A stretch of 64,000 nt of DNA from Rhodospirillaceae bacterium LM-1 (lineage in GTDB: Bacteria; Pseudomonadota; Alphaproteobacteria; Rhodospirillales; WMHbin7): contig CACUVI010000026.1 in NCBI GenBank assembly GCA_902725215.1, positions 62,001 through 126,000 of the forward strand, read 5' to 3'. The notes under the pieces are model-generated. The model did no database searches, was not told the DNA's origin, and saw nothing but the letters and a program-made list of their open reading frames with translations. Position 1 is the first letter of the stretch; each line of letters begins with the position of its first letter. A program made the position numbers and the translations under genes. Positions 53,726 through 63,265 of the stretch are shown one piece after another.

Positions 53726-54330
53726 GCCAGCTCCAAGGCGTGGAAATCGGCGGGGATCTGAAGGGCGCGGGCCAATAGACTGTGGTACTCGGCCCTGGGG
53801 ATGTCAATGGCGCCAAAGCGGGCCAGATGGGTGGTGATGAACTGAATGTCCAAAAGAATAAATCCGCCCGCCCGCAAACGCTCGACCAGATGAGCCAGGG
53901 CCACTTTGCTGGCGTCGGTTCTGCGCGAGAACATGCTTTCGCCAAAGAAAGCGCCGCCCATCGCCAAGCCGTAAAGACCGCCCGCCAGTTTTCCGTCTTG
54001 CCAGGCTTCCACGCTATGGGCCAGGCGCATGGCGTGCAGTTCCAAAAACAATTGGCGGATGACCGGATTGATCCAGCTATCCTCGCGCCCCGGCGCTGCC
54101 TCGGCGCAGCCGTCGATCACCGCCTCAAAATCACCATCGACGCGAATCTGGAACCGGCCTTTGCGGATCGTCTTGGCTAGGCTTTTGGAAAGGTGGAAAT
54201 CATCCAGCGGCAAGATGCCCCGGCGCTCGGGATCGATCCAGTGCAGATAATCGTCCGTCTTGCTTTCCGCCATCGGAAACACGCCCGCGGCATAGGCCGA
54301 CAGCAGGATTTCCGGGGTCAGGCTGCGCAT
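53722..54330 (-). CDS. aat: Leucyl/phenylalanyl-tRNA--protein transferase
   Basis: This 202-residue Aat attaches leucine or phenylalanine to N-terminal Arg or Lys of proteins, marking them for ClpAP. Motifs include [66 protein letters not shown] and [16 protein letters not shown]. It overlaps the acyl-CoA synthetase gene by 4 nt and starts 3 nt after accC. The order aroQ-accB-accC-aat is conserved in alphaproteobacteria. Confidence 0.93.
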   Translation of the reverse strand: MRSLTPEILLSAYAAGVFPMAESKTDDYLHWIDPERRGILPLDDFHLSKSLAKTIRKGRFQIRVDGDFEAVIDGCAEAAPGREDSWINPVIRQLFLELHAMRLAHSVEAWQDGKLAGGLYGLAMGGAFFGESMFSRRTDASKVALAHLVERLRAGGFILLDIQFITTHLARFGAIDIPRAEYHSLLARALQIPADFHALELA

Positions 54331-54333
54331 GAA

Positions 54334-55677
54334 TTAGTCCTGGCGGTGGACGAAATGTTCCAGCCAGTGAATGTCGTAGGCCCCGTTCACGAAATCGGGC
54401 TCGGCGATCAGGCGCTGATGCAGCGGCAACGTGGTGCTAAGCCCCTCGATCACGAATTCGCCCAAGGCGCGCTTTAAGCGCATCATGCATTCGTTGCGGC
54501 TGGTGCCGTGCACGATCAGCTTGGCGATCATGCTGTCGTAATGGGGGGGCACGCGATAGCCGGTGTAAAGGGCCGAATCGACGCGCACGCCCAAACCGCC
54601 CGGCGCGTGGTAAATGCCCACCTTGCCCGGCGAGGGAATGAAGGTCTCCGGGTTTTCGGCATTCACGCGGCATTCGATGGCGTGGCCCGAAAAGCGGACC
54701 TCGTCTTGCGTATAGCCCAGCGGCGCTCCGGCAGCGATACGGATCTGCTCGCGCACGATATCCAGGCCGGTGATCATTTCTGTGATCGGATGCTCCACCT
54801 GCAAGCGGGTGTTCATTTCGATGAAATAGAACTTGCCTTCCTCATACAGGAATTCGATGGTGCCCGCGTTGCGGTAGCCCAGCTTCTTCATGGCTGTGGT
54901 AGCGGTCGAGCCGATCATCTCGCGCATCTCGGCGTTGAGCGCCGGCGAGGGCGCTTCTTCCAGCACCTTCTGATGACGGCGCTGCAACGAGCAATCGCGC
55001 TCGCCCAGATGCACCACATTGCCATGATTGTCGGCCAGAATCTGAATTTCGATATGCCGGGGCTTGCCCAGATATTTTTCCATATAGAGATCGGGATTGC
55101 CAAAGGCGCTTCCGGCTTCCGAACGGGCCAGCCTCCAGGCTTCCTCGATCTCGGATTCGTCCCTGGCGACTTTCATTCCCTTGCCGCCGCCGCCCGCCGT
55201 GGCCTTCAGAAGCACCGGATAGCCGATCTCGGCGGCCACCTGCTTCGCATGTTCCTGGCTTTCGATGGCGCCGTCCGAGCCGGGCACCACCGGCAAGCCC
55301 GCCTCTTTGGCGGCGTTCTTGGCCGTGATCTTGTCGCCCATCATGCGGATATGGCTGGGGCTGGGTCCGATGAAGGTGAAGCCGTGCTCTTCCACCATCG
55401 AGGCAAAGTCGGCGTTCTCGGAAAGAAAGCCATAGCCGGGATGAATGGCTTCCGCCCCAGTGATGGTGGCCGCCGACAGAATGGCGGGAATATTCAGATA
55501 GCTTTGCTTGGCCGAAGGCGGGCCGATGCAAACCGCTTCGTCGGCCAGACGCACATGCATGGCGTCCTCGTCGGCGGTCGAATGCACGGCCACGGTGCGG
55601 ATACCCATCTCGCGGCAGGCGCGGTGGATGCGTAACGCGATCTCGCCCCGGTTGGCGATGAGGACCTTGTCGAACAT
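54334..55677 (-). CDS. accC: Acetyl-CoA carboxylase biotin carboxylase subunit
   Basis: This 447-residue biotin carboxylase has [20 protein letters not shown] at the start, ATP-grasp lysine region [36 protein letters not shown], and [18 protein letters not shown] with the catalytic arginine. It carboxylates the biotin of AccB in the first step of fatty-acid synthesis. It follows accB after 3 nt. Confidence 0.97.
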   Translation of the reverse strand: MFDKVLIANRGEIALRIHRACREMGIRTVAVHSTADEDAMHVRLADEAVCIGPPSAKQSYLNIPAILSAATITGAEAIHPGYGFLSENADFASMVEEHGFTFIGPSPSHIRMMGDKITAKNAAKEAGLPVVPGSDGAIESQEHAKQVAAEIGYPVLLKATAGGGGKGMKVARDESEIEEAWRLARSEAGSAFGNPDLYMEKYLGKPRHIEIQILADNHGNVVHLGERDCSLQRRHQKVLEEAPSPALNAEMREMIGSTATTAMKKLGYRNAGTIEFLYEEGKFYFIEMNTRLQVEHPITEMITGLDIVREQIRIAAGAPLGYTQDEVRFSGHAIECRVNAENPETFIPSPGKVGIYHAPGGLGVRVDSALYTGYRVPPHYDSMIAKLIVHGTSRNECMMRLKRALGEFVIEGLSTTLPLHQRLIAEPDFVNGAYDIHWLEHFVHRQD

Positions 55678-55680
55678 CCG

Positions 55681-56130
55681 CTACTCGACGACGACCAAGG
55701 CTTCGCCGAATTCCACCGGCTGGCCGTTGCCGATCAGAATCTGCGTAACCAGCCCGCCCTTGGGCGCGCGGATGGGATTGAAGGTTTTCATGGCTTCGAT
55801 CAGGCACAAGGTTTGACCCTCGGTTACCCGGTCGCCCACCTTGATGAAATGGGCCGCGGTGGGTTCGGGCGACAGATAGGCCACGCCGACCATGGGCGAG
55901 GTGACGGCGCCCGGATGATTGGCCACATCGACGACGGCGGTTTGCGCCACCGGCGCGCCCGCGGAACCCGGCATGGCCATGGGCGCATGGGCAGCGACGG
56001 TCAGCTGGCGGGCCACGCGCAATCTTAGGCTGCCCGTATCGTATTCGATCTCGCTTAAGCCCGTTTCGTTCAGAAGTTCGGCCAGCGTGCGGACGAGTTC
56101 GGCGTCTATCTTGGCGTTTGCGGTCGTCAT
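55681..56130 (-). CDS. accB: Acetyl-CoA carboxylase biotin carboxyl carrier protein
   Basis: This 149-residue BCCP has an N-terminal helical domain (LVRTLAELLNETGLSEIEYD), an alanine/proline linker, and a biotinyl domain with the modified lysine in LIEAMKTFNPIRA. SPMVGVAYLSPEPTAAHFIKVGD precedes it, near the thumb region. It carries CO2 between AccC and the carboxyltransferase. It is followed by accC after 3 nt; aroQ is 7 nt upstream. Confidence 0.95.
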   Translation of the reverse strand: MTTANAKIDAELVRTLAELLNETGLSEIEYDTGSLRLRVARQLTVAAHAPMAMPGSAGAPVAQTAVVDVANHPGAVTSPMVGVAYLSPEPTAAHFIKVGDRVTEGQTLCLIEAMKTFNPIRAPKGGLVTQILIGNGQPVEFGEALVVVE

Positions 56131-56137
56131 GCTTCCT

Positions 56138-56608
56138 CTAGGATTTGTGAATCAGGCGGGCCAGCGCTTCAAGCGCCAGCTCGTAGCCGTGCGCCCCCAG
56201 GCCCGAGATCAATCCCTGGGCCGCCGGGGTGACGAAACTGTGATGGCGAAAAGGCTCGCGGTTCAAGGGCTGCGACAGATGAACCTCGATGGTCGGCAAC
56301 TGGGCATAGTTCAGCGCGTCCAGCAGGGCGACCGAGGTATGGGTATAGGCCCCGGCGTTCAAGATCATGCCGCTGGCCTGCCCCTTAGAGTCCTGAATCC
56401 AGGTGACCAATTCGCCTTCGTAATTGGTCTGGCGAAAATCAACGGCCAAATCCAGCGCCTTGGCGCGGGTTTGACAAGCCTTCTCGATCTCGGGCAGGGT
56501 CGTGCGGCCATAGATTTCCGGCTCGCGCTTGCCCAACAGATTGAGGTTGGGGCCGTTCAGCACCCAAACGATGGGGCTGGCCCCGGTTTTGGCCCGTTTC
56601 GTCGTCAT
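56138..56608 (-). CDS. aroQ: Type II 3-dehydroquinate dehydratase
   Basis: This 156-residue shikimate-pathway enzyme has VLNGPNLNLLGKREPEIYG with the catalytic tyrosine, FRQTNYEGELVTWI, ILNAGAYTHTSVALLDAL (His-containing) and EVHLSQPLNREPFRHHS. It dehydrates 3-dehydroquinate to 3-dehydroshikimate. It begins the aroQ-accB-accC-aat operon, 41 nt from the end of cobT. Confidence 0.95.
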   Translation of the reverse strand: MTTKRAKTGASPIVWVLNGPNLNLLGKREPEIYGRTTLPEIEKACQTRAKALDLAVDFRQTNYEGELVTWIQDSKGQASGMILNAGAYTHTSVALLDALNYAQLPTIEVHLSQPLNREPFRHHSFVTPAAQGLISGLGAHGYELALEALARLIHKS

Positions 56609-56649
56609 GCAGGGGTTATAGCACGGGGGGTGGGTATTTCAAGGAGGGA

Positions 56650-58593
56650 TCAGGCCGCCCGTCCGGGTTTTTCCATAGGGATGGCGCGGCGCGACATTTT
56701 GGGGGTCTGGGCGTCGGGGCTGGATTCGTCGAACAGGCTGGTCAATTGCTTGAGCATGGCGCCGCCCAACTCCTCGGCGTCCATGATGGTGACGGCGCGT
56801 TTGTAATAGCGCGTCACGTCATGGCCGATGCCGATGGCGATCAGTTGAACCGAGCCGACGCCCTCGATCCAGGCGATCACGTCGCGCAGATGGCGTTCCA
56901 GATAATTGCCGGGATTGACCGACAGCGTCGAATCGTCCACCGGCGCGCCATCCGAAATCACCATTAGAATGCGCCGCTGCTCCGGCCTAGCCATCAAGCG
57001 GTTGTGCGCCCACAACAAGGCCTCGCCGTCGATGTTTTCCTTCAAGATGCCTTCGCGCAGCATCAGGCCCAGATTCTTGCGCGCCCTGCGCCAGGGCGCG
57101 TCTGCTTGCTTATAGACGATATGGCGCAGATCGTTCAGACGGCCCGGATTGGCGGGTTTGCCATCCGCCACCCAGGATTCGCGGGCTTGGCCGCCCTTCC
57201 AAGCCTTGGTGGTGAAGCCCAGAACCTCGACCTTGACCGCGCAGCGCTCCAGCGTGCGGGCCAGGATGTCGGCGCTCATGGCGGCCACCGAAATGGGGCG
57301 GCCGCGCATCGAGCCGGAATTGTCGATCAGCAGCGAAACCACGGTATCGCGGAAATCGGCTTCGCGCTCCATCTTGAAAGACAGGGCATGGGTGGGATTG
57401 GCGACCACGCGGGCCAGCCGCCCGGCATCCAGCATGCCCTCCTCCAGGTCGAAATCCCAACTGCGCTGCTGTTGCGCCATCAATTTGCGTTGCAGGCGGT
57501 TGGCCAGCCTAGCCACCACGCCGGTAAGCGAGGCCAGATGGTTGTCGAGCTGCTGGCGCAGCCGGTCCAGTTCCTCCGGCTCGCACAGGTCGGGCGCGTC
57601 GATCACCTGATCGAAGCGTTGGGTGTAGACCCGATAGATGGGGCCGTGCTTGCCCTCCAGGTCGTTCTTGCCATGCGCCTGCTGCGTGGGGCCGCCCGGC
57701 TCGTCGGTGCCGTGGCCGGGCACCAGCATGTCTTCGGCCCCTTCGTCGCCATCGGATTCGCCGCCCACATCACCGGAATCGGCGGCGGCCAGCTGCATGT
57801 CCTCGTCGGCTTGGCCTTCATGGCCGCCCTCGGCGTCGCTTTTGGTTTCGCCGTCGTCCGATTCCTGGCCGGACCCTTGGCTTTGCTGTTCGGACTCGGA
57901 CGATTGCTGCTCGTCCTCCAGGGGGGCTTGCGACAAGTCAAGCGCATGCAAAAAGGCGCGCAAATGTTTGGCGAATTCATTCTGGTCGGCCAGCGCCCCG
58001 GCCATTTTGCCCAAAGCGTCACCCGCGCGCTCCATGACCCAGCCCTGCCACAAATCGCCGACATGGCGCGTGGCGGGCAGACAGCTATCGGCCGTGCCCA
58101 GAAAGGCGTTGCGGGCCACCACGCGCAGCGCCTCGGCCAAGGGAATTTCCTCGCGGCAACTGGAGCGTCCAAAACCCTCGCCCTTCAGCCGCAATTCGAC
58201 GGCGCTGGCGACATTCTGCGCCAAGCCCGGATAGCGCTTGGCTCCCAATGCTTCGACCCTGGATTGCTCGATGGCGTCATAGACCAGCTTCGCCTCGGGT
58301 TCGTCGGGCGAGCGTCTGGCATGCAGCTTCTCGTCGTGATGCTTTAGCTTCAAGGCCACCGCGTCGGCGCTGCCTCGCAGGCGGATCAGGTCTTCAAGCA
58401 GCGGGCGTCGGGCCGCCAAGGGCAGATGCGCCGTCGGCGTGGGCGCCGCCAAGGGCTGGTTCGAATTGCGAGCGAAGGTCAGCGTCGCTGGTCCCGGGCC
58501 AAACCCGACATAGGTGTCGGGCCGTTCCGAGACGGCGCGCAGCGCCGCCGAGGTGGCGCGCTTCATGGCGTCGATGGGGCTTTCGCCCTCCAT
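56650..58593 (-). CDS. cobT: Aerobic cobaltochelatase subunit CobT
   Basis: This 647-residue protein is the VWA-containing partner of CobS in the CobNST chelatase that inserts cobalt into hydrogenobyrinic acid a,c-diamide. An acidic, glutamine/serine-rich middle region (about 230-300) is followed by a von Willebrand A domain with the MIDAS in [30 protein letters not shown] is near the end. It starts 3 nt after cobS. CobN is not in this window. Confidence 0.95.
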   Translation of the reverse strand: MEGESPIDAMKRATSAALRAVSERPDTYVGFGPGPATLTFARNSNQPLAAPTPTAHLPLAARRPLLEDLIRLRGSADAVALKLKHHDEKLHARRSPDEPEAKLVYDAIEQSRVEALGAKRYPGLAQNVASAVELRLKGEGFGRSSCREEIPLAEALRVVARNAFLGTADSCLPATRHVGDLWQGWVMERAGDALGKMAGALADQNEFAKHLRAFLHALDLSQAPLEDEQQSSESEQQSQGSGQESDDGETKSDAEGGHEGQADEDMQLAAADSGDVGGESDGDEGAEDMLVPGHGTDEPGGPTQQAHGKNDLEGKHGPIYRVYTQRFDQVIDAPDLCEPEELDRLRQQLDNHLASLTGVVARLANRLQRKLMAQQQRSWDFDLEEGMLDAGRLARVVANPTHALSFKMEREADFRDTVVSLLIDNSGSMRGRPISVAAMSADILARTLERCAVKVEVLGFTTKAWKGGQARESWVADGKPANPGRLNDLRHIVYKQADAPWRRARKNLGLMLREGILKENIDGEALLWAHNRLMARPEQRRILMVISDGAPVDDSTLSVNPGNYLERHLRDVIAWIEGVGSVQLIAIGIGHDVTRYYKRAVTIMDAEELGGAMLKQLTSLFDESSPDAQTPKMSRRAIPMEKPGRAA

Positions 58594-58596
58594 GGC

Positions 58597-59595
58597 CTAT
58601 CCCACCAGCGCTTTTGCCGGAGACTGCGGCAGTTCGGCTGCGAAGGCGCGCTGGTAATATTCTGCGATCACTGGCCGTTCCGTTTCGTCACACTTGTTCA
58701 AAAAGGTGACGCGGAAGGCGAAATTGACGTCGCCGCCGAAGATAGTGGCGTTTTCCGCCCAGGTGATGACGGTTCTAGGACTCATGACCGTGGAAATGTC
58801 GCCGCCGATAAAGCCCTGGCGCGTCAGATCGGCCAGCGCCACCATCTGCGACACGGTCTTGCGGCCTTCCTCGCTGCTCCAATCGGGCAGCTTGGCCGCC
58901 ACGATGTCCACCTCGGCGTCATGTTCCAGATAGTTCAGCGTGGTCACGATATTCCAGCGATCCATCTGGCCCTGATTGATCTGCTGCGTGCCGTGGTACA
59001 GGCCGGTCGTGTCGCCAAGGCCGATGGTGTTGGCGGTGGCGAACAGCCTGAAGGCGGGATGCGGGCGGATCACCTTGTTCTGATCCAGAAGCGTGAGCTT
59101 GCCTTCCACCTCCAGCACGCGCTGGATCACGAACATCACGTCGGGCCGCCCTGCGTCATATTCGTCGAAGACCAGCGCGCAAGGATGTTGCAGCGCCCAG
59201 GGCAAAATGCCTTCCCTGAATTCCGTGACCTGCTGGCCATCCTTCAACACGATGGCGTCGCGCCCCACCAGATCGATGCGGCTAACATGGCTGTCCAGGT
59301 TGATGCGGATGCAAGGCCAGTTGAGTCTGGCCGCCACCTGCTCGATATGGGTCGATTTGCCGGTGCCGTGATAGCCCTGGATGATGACGCGCCGATTGAA
59401 GGCGAAACCGGCCAGGATGGCTTGCGTGGTTTCCGGATCGAAGCGGTAGGCGGGGTCCAGGTCGGGCACATGTTCGGTGCGCGCCGAAAAGGCAGGGGCC
59501 TTCATGTCGGAATCGATCCCGAAAACCTTGCGCACATCGACGGTGGCGTCGGGCATGTCGGTCATCAGGGCGGAGGGAAAAACATTGGCGGTCAT
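58597..59595 (-). CDS. cobS: Aerobic cobaltochelatase subunit CobS
   Basis: This 332-residue AAA+ ATPase of the MoxR type has Walker [19 protein letters not shown] near residue 95, Walker [14 protein letters not shown], and the sensor region [19 protein letters not shown]. It forms rings with CobT to drive cobalt insertion. The cobS-cobT order with a J-domain gene upstream is common in this class. The cobT start lies 3 nt after its stop. Confidence 0.96.
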   Translation of the reverse strand: MTANVFPSALMTDMPDATVDVRKVFGIDSDMKAPAFSARTEHVPDLDPAYRFDPETTQAILAGFAFNRRVIIQGYHGTGKSTHIEQVAARLNWPCIRINLDSHVSRIDLVGRDAIVLKDGQQVTEFREGILPWALQHPCALVFDEYDAGRPDVMFVIQRVLEVEGKLTLLDQNKVIRPHPAFRLFATANTIGLGDTTGLYHGTQQINQGQMDRWNIVTTLNYLEHDAEVDIVAAKLPDWSSEEGRKTVSQMVALADLTRQGFIGGDISTVMSPRTVITWAENATIFGGDVNFAFRVTFLNKCDETERPVIAEYYQRAFAAELPQSPAKALVG

Positions 59596-59641
59596 GATGG
59601 TTTCAATCTGAAGTTCAGCACAAGTGGAGTGGGCCAGGACC

Positions 59642-60232
59642 CTAGCGGGCGGCTTTCAGCCTGTCGAGCAGGATCTTATAGGCTTCGGTCACCGACTTGA
59701 AGCGCTCTTCCGCCGCTTTGTCGCCGTTGTTGGCGTCGGGATGGTGCAGGCGCGCCAGTTGCTTGTATTTGCGCTTCAAGTTGAATTCGGTATAGCCCGG
59801 CTCAAGACCCATCAGCGTCATCGCCTTGGCTTCCGGTCCCATCGGCTTTTTGGGCGGCGGGTTGGCTCGCGCCCGCCCCTTGGTTTGCTGAAACAGCGAG
59901 AACGGGTCCTTGGCCACGGCCTGGGGGCCAAGATCGAAAATGACGCAGCCTTCCTGGCGCCCCAGGGGCCAGGTCGGGCGATGCCAGGTGGTGTCGGCCC
60001 GCACCATGTTCTCGATGGCGTCGATGCCCATGCCCTTGCAGAAATCCCACGAGCGGTTGTAGGCCTGCACATGTTCAAGACAGAACCAGTAGTAAGAGGA
60101 TAAATCGTCAGGGGCGCGCGGCGCGCGATAAAGCCCCTCGCCCTCGCAGGCGGGATGATCGCAGCGGCGGGTCTTCTTGGAATCGTCCTTCTCGCGAACG
60201 AAGGCGTCCTGACGGGGCTGATAGTTGCGCAT
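59642..60232 (-). CDS. J-domain protein with N-terminal cysteine-rich region
   Basis: This 196-residue protein has a C-terminal J domain with the HPD motif in [15 protein letters not shown], so it likely stimulates DnaK ATPase. The N-terminal part has [10 protein letters not shown] and [12 protein letters not shown], a possible metal site. No G/F region or DnaJ substrate domain follows. The ATG at 60232 gives MRNYQPRQ; further upstream codons are in frame but lie in the bolA side. It is divergent from bolA and next to cobS. Confidence 0.83.
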   Translation of the reverse strand: MRNYQPRQDAFVREKDDSKKTRRCDHPACEGEGLYRAPRAPDDLSSYYWFCLEHVQAYNRSWDFCKGMGIDAIENMVRADTTWHRPTWPLGRQEGCVIFDLGPQAVAKDPFSLFQQTKGRARANPPPKKPMGPEAKAMTLMGLEPGYTEFNLKRKYKQLARLHHPDANNGDKAAEERFKSVTEAYKILLDRLKAAR

Positions 60233-60313
60233 GGTAATACTATGAGCGGCTGAACGGGCCAGCGCAAGTCCGCCGGGTTGAACAACACCTAGCGGCTGCC
60301 TACATCTATTGCC

Positions 60314-60607
60314 ATGAACCGCGCCAAACGCATGGAAACCCTGATCCGCAACGCCCTGTCTCCCACCCATCTTCAGGTGGTGGACGAGTCGGCCCGTCAT
60401 GCCGGGCATTCGGGGGCAAGGCCCGAAGGGGAAACGCATTTCAAGATCGTGGCGGTCTGCCCCTCTTTCGAGGGTCGGGGCAGGGCCGAAAGACATCGGG
60501 TCGTCTATGCTCTGCTGGACCAGGAATTGCGCCAGGGCCTTCACGCCCTGTCGCTGGATCTGGCGTCGCCGTCGGAGCTAGGCTCGCCGCAAAGCCCACA
60601 ATCTTAA
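60314..60607 (+). CDS. BolA family protein
   Basis: This 97-residue BolA protein has HAGHSGARPEGETHFKIVAV and the C-terminal HRVVYALLDQEL with the conserved histidine. BolA proteins partner with monothiol glutaredoxins in Fe-S cluster handling and stress regulation. It is divergent from the J-domain gene with an 81-nt gap, a likely two-way promoter region. Confidence 0.92.
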   Translation: MNRAKRMETLIRNALSPTHLQVVDESARHAGHSGARPEGETHFKIVAVCPSFEGRGRAERHRVVYALLDQELRQGLHALSLDLASPSELGSPQSPQS

Positions 60608-60712
60608 TGCGTAAATAGACTTTATCTGCCGTTTTTGATTGAATATTACGCTCGTTCGGTTACAGTTCTCACGCCGAAAGGCTTGGGGGATAATCGAAAA
60701 GGGTATAATGCC

Positions 60713-61036
60713 GTGGGAGAGGGCCGGTTAGTCTGCCGCAATATTTTGGTTGGCGGACGGCGCACGAGCATGCGTCTTGAACTGTATTCCTGGGATGCGT
60801 TGCGTGAAATCTGCGAGCGGGAGAACTTATCGCTCAACGAACTTTGCTCGATGATCGACAAACGGCGCGGCGTCATGGGGCTGACGGCGGCGATCCGCGT
60901 CATGATCTTGGGCTATTTTCGCGAAACCCTGGCGCAACAAAGCGGGCAGGCGACGCTGCGCCATGGCACGCCCGCCTTCGTGTCCGACATCATGGGCAGG
61001 CTTAAAGCTCAATCAGGCGGGCCTGACGGCGCATGA
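60713..61036 (+). CDS. Ribbon-helix-helix domain protein
   Basis: This 107-residue protein has the RHH_4 pattern LVCRNILVGGRRTSMRLEL then LREICERENLSLNELCSMIDKRR. Such proteins are probably DNA-binding regulators, though the target is unknown. GTG at 60713 has AAGGG 9 nt upstream; a TTG at 60635 would add 26 residues. A TATAAT-like hexamer at 60704-60709 sits just before the GTG. The 3' end overlaps the convergent gene by 35 nt. Confidence 0.7.
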   Translation: MGEGRLVCRNILVGGRRTSMRLELYSWDALREICERENLSLNELCSMIDKRRGVMGLTAAIRVMILGYFRETLAQQSGQATLRHGTPAFVSDIMGRLKAQSGGPDGA

Positions 61037-61865
61037 ACATGAAGGTCGTTTCGTTCAGCGCGTCGGTGAATTCGGCGAACTGGGCGGCGACGTGGAACTT
61101 CTCGTCTTGCGCCAGATCGGCTGTGTCGCTGCCCAAAAGCCGGGCATGGATCTTGGCGTAATAATAGCTGAAAAAACCTTGCAGAAAAGCGAAGGACGGG
61201 TCTGCGGGCATTCTCGCCCGGGCGATTTCGTCTTGCAGGAACTTCACGAACATATGGCTGAACAAGAAGCGCTTGCCCGACCATGCCTCGGCATGTTTCA
61301 GGTGAAAGGCGACATCGTTCTTGTTCTGCTTCAAGGCCAGGCCATGGATGGCCGCCGTCATCGGCATCCAGTAATCCCAAAAGGGCATGCCCAGGCAAAA
61401 GCCGCAATCGGTAAAGCGGGCCGCCATTTGCGTGTCCAGAAACATGGCGTCGAAACCCCACAGATTGCGCTTGCCGGTGCGCTCTCCTAGGTCTGTTATT
61501 TCCACGCGCGTGGTGACCAGCAAAGAACCCTGCGCCTCGCTAGCCACGCGCTGCTTAAATCCCTCGCTGGCGTCGAGCAAAATGTCGGAATTGACGATGC
61601 CGAACACGCCCGCCTGACGGGCGATGAAATGGCCCAGGATGTCGGCCAGATAGATCAGCGGCTTGCCGGTGGCGTCGTAGGCGTCGCGCCCCGGATCGTG
61701 AAAGGCGACGCCAGGAAAATCCACGCGAAGACTTTCGATCTCGCTGTCTCGATTGAAGGACAGAACGTCGAAACCCAAGGCCCTCCAACTGGCGACGGCT
61801 TGGCGCTGGACGTCAAGATTGCGCCCGGGGACAAGGCTGGTGGCGAGGGTGAAGGTTTCGGACAT
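61002..61865 (-). CDS. Conserved protein of unknown function, possibly GT-A-like
   Basis: This 287-residue protein has an N-terminus FTLATSLVPGRNLDVQRQAV and LGFDVLSFNRDSEIESLRVD, reminiscent of small glycosyltransferase-type (GT-A) folds, but no DxD motif I can rely on; a IVNSDILLDAS segment could play that role. The start ATG at 61865 is preferred over the open extension. It lies 59 nt from the divergent TPR glycosyltransferase gene and overlaps the RHH gene by 35 nt. Its neighbours suggest a role in glycan modification; that is inference. Confidence 0.55.
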   Translation of the reverse strand: MSETFTLATSLVPGRNLDVQRQAVASWRALGFDVLSFNRDSEIESLRVDFPGVAFHDPGRDAYDATGKPLIYLADILGHFIARQAGVFGIVNSDILLDASEGFKQRVASEAQGSLLVTTRVEITDLGERTGKRNLWGFDAMFLDTQMAARFTDCGFCLGMPFWDYWMPMTAAIHGLALKQNKNDVAFHLKHAEAWSGKRFLFSHMFVKFLQDEIARARMPADPSFAFLQGFFSYYYAKIHARLLGSDTADLAQDEKFHVAAQFAEFTDALNETTFMFMRRQARLIEL

Positions 61866-61924
61866 TGGGCCTGGGCACCTTGTTGTGTTAGAAGGCATTA
61901 TTGCTGGCCCAAGGACAAGTGGCA

Positions 61925-63265
61925 ATGGATGACGGCGAAATTCAGTTCCGACAAGCTCTGGCGTTGCAGGCGGACGGGCATTGGTTGGAAGCCTTGACGA
62001 TTTACGAGGCGTTGCTGCAAGCAAGGCCGGAACTGAACGCGGTGCGCAACAATCTGGCGGTCTGCCTGAACGAGTTGGGCAGGCCAAACGAGGCGCTGGC
62101 CGTTCTGGCGCCCTTGGCGCAAATCCATGCGCCACCAGAGATGCTCGCCAATCGGGGCAATGCGTTGCGGGCGCTGGGTCGATTTGCCGAAGCCGAGACG
62201 GCTTATTCGCTTGTGGTCAATGCAGCGCCGATGGACGCAATGGCGCTCAGCAATCTGGCCTTGTCGTTGCAAGATCAGGGCAAACTTCAAGAAGCGGTCA
62301 AGGCGTTCGAGCGGGCCTGCGCCATGCTGCCGGGCGATGCCAGCCTAAGGGCCAATCTGGGCGGCGCCCAATTGATGGCGGGCGATTTCGCCAAGGGCTT
62401 CGCTGCACACGAGTTTCGTCTGGCAGGCTCGGCCACCGAAGCGGCGATGAAGGCTTGCGGATTGCCTCTGTGGGACGGCAAGCCCTTGAACGGTCGAAGG
62501 CTGTTGGTCTGGACAGAGCAAGGACTTGGCGATTCCATGCAGTTCCTGCGCTTTCTGCCCGGACTGGATGGCAAGCCAGTGGTGATGGCGCAAGGGGCGC
62601 TGATGCGCCTTGTCCAGTCGGTCGGCAATGTCGATGCGGTTTATGGGTGGAACGATGTTCCGCCGACCTGCGACGTGCAAATCGCGTTGCTGTCGCTGGC
62701 CCGCCTTATGAACTGCAAAAGCGAGACGGACATTCCCCCCTGCGGTCTTGCGCCTGATCCTCTGCTGAAAGATTTGTGGGGACAAAGACTGGGCGATCTT
62801 AACCGCCCGCGCATCGGCCTGTCCTGGCAGGGCAATCCTGCCATGAAGGCCGACAAGGCCCGCTCGGTCGCATTGGACCAGCTAAAACCCCTGTTCGATG
62901 TGGCGGGCGTCAATTGGATATCCCTGCAAACCGGAGATGTGGGCGGGCAGATCGAGGGTTTGGGGCTTCCCTTGCTCGATCTGGGCCGCGAGATCAGCGA
63001 TCTGGCCGATACGGCGGCCATCATGGCGCATCTTGATCTGGTGATCGCCATCGACAGCGCCGCAGCGCATCTGGCGGGCAGCCTTGGCCGTCCGACCTGG
63101 ATCATGGTGCGGGCCAATCCCGATTGGCGCTGGCCGCCTAAGGCCGAAAGCACGCCCTGGTATCCGCAGGCCAGATTGTGGCGTCAGGATCGGCTGGGCG
63201 ATTGGAAGCCCATCATCGAAGCTATGGCTTCGGCCCTTCCCACATTTTTGCGAGGGCTTGGGTGA
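61925..63265 (+). CDS. TPR-repeat glycosyltransferase-like protein
   Basis: This 446-residue protein has tandem TPR motifs over about residues 10-140 (QADGHWLEALTIYEALLQARP, LNELGRPNEALAVL, NALRALGRFAEAETAY). A C-terminal GT9-like or GT41-like glycosyltransferase domain follows, with WTEQGLGDSMQFLRFLP, PRIGLSWQGNPAMKADKARS and LVIAIDSAAAHLAGSLGRPTW. Similar proteins are common in magnetotactic and other Rhodospirillales. The target may be a protein or surface glycan. Its 3' end overlaps the GT41 gene by 44 nt. Confidence 0.78.
   Translation: MDDGEIQFRQALALQADGHWLEALTIYEALLQARPELNAVRNNLAVCLNELGRPNEALAVLAPLAQIHAPPEMLANRGNALRALGRFAEAETAYSLVVNAAPMDAMALSNLALSLQDQGKLQEAVKAFERACAMLPGDASLRANLGGAQLMAGDFAKGFAAHEFRLAGSATEAAMKACGLPLWDGKPLNGRRLLVWTEQGLGDSMQFLRFLPGLDGKPVVMAQGALMRLVQSVGNVDAVYGWNDVPPTCDVQIALLSLARLMNCKSETDIPPCGLAPDPLLKDLWGQRLGDLNRPRIGLSWQGNPAMKADKARSVALDQLKPLFDVAGVNWISLQTGDVGGQIEGLGLPLLDLGREISDLADTAAIMAHLDLVIAIDSAAAHLAGSLGRPTWIMVRANPDWRWPPKAESTPWYPQARLWRQDRLGDWKPIIEAMASALPTFLRGLG

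Noticed and set aside
57004-58347. 447-codon plus-strand frame opposite cobT
   Set aside because: Mirror frame of a clear CobT; hydrophobic stretches come from the complement of the acidic region.
58426-59700. 424-codon plus-strand frame opposite cobS
   Set aside because: Mirror frame of an AAA+ gene with all motifs present on the minus strand.
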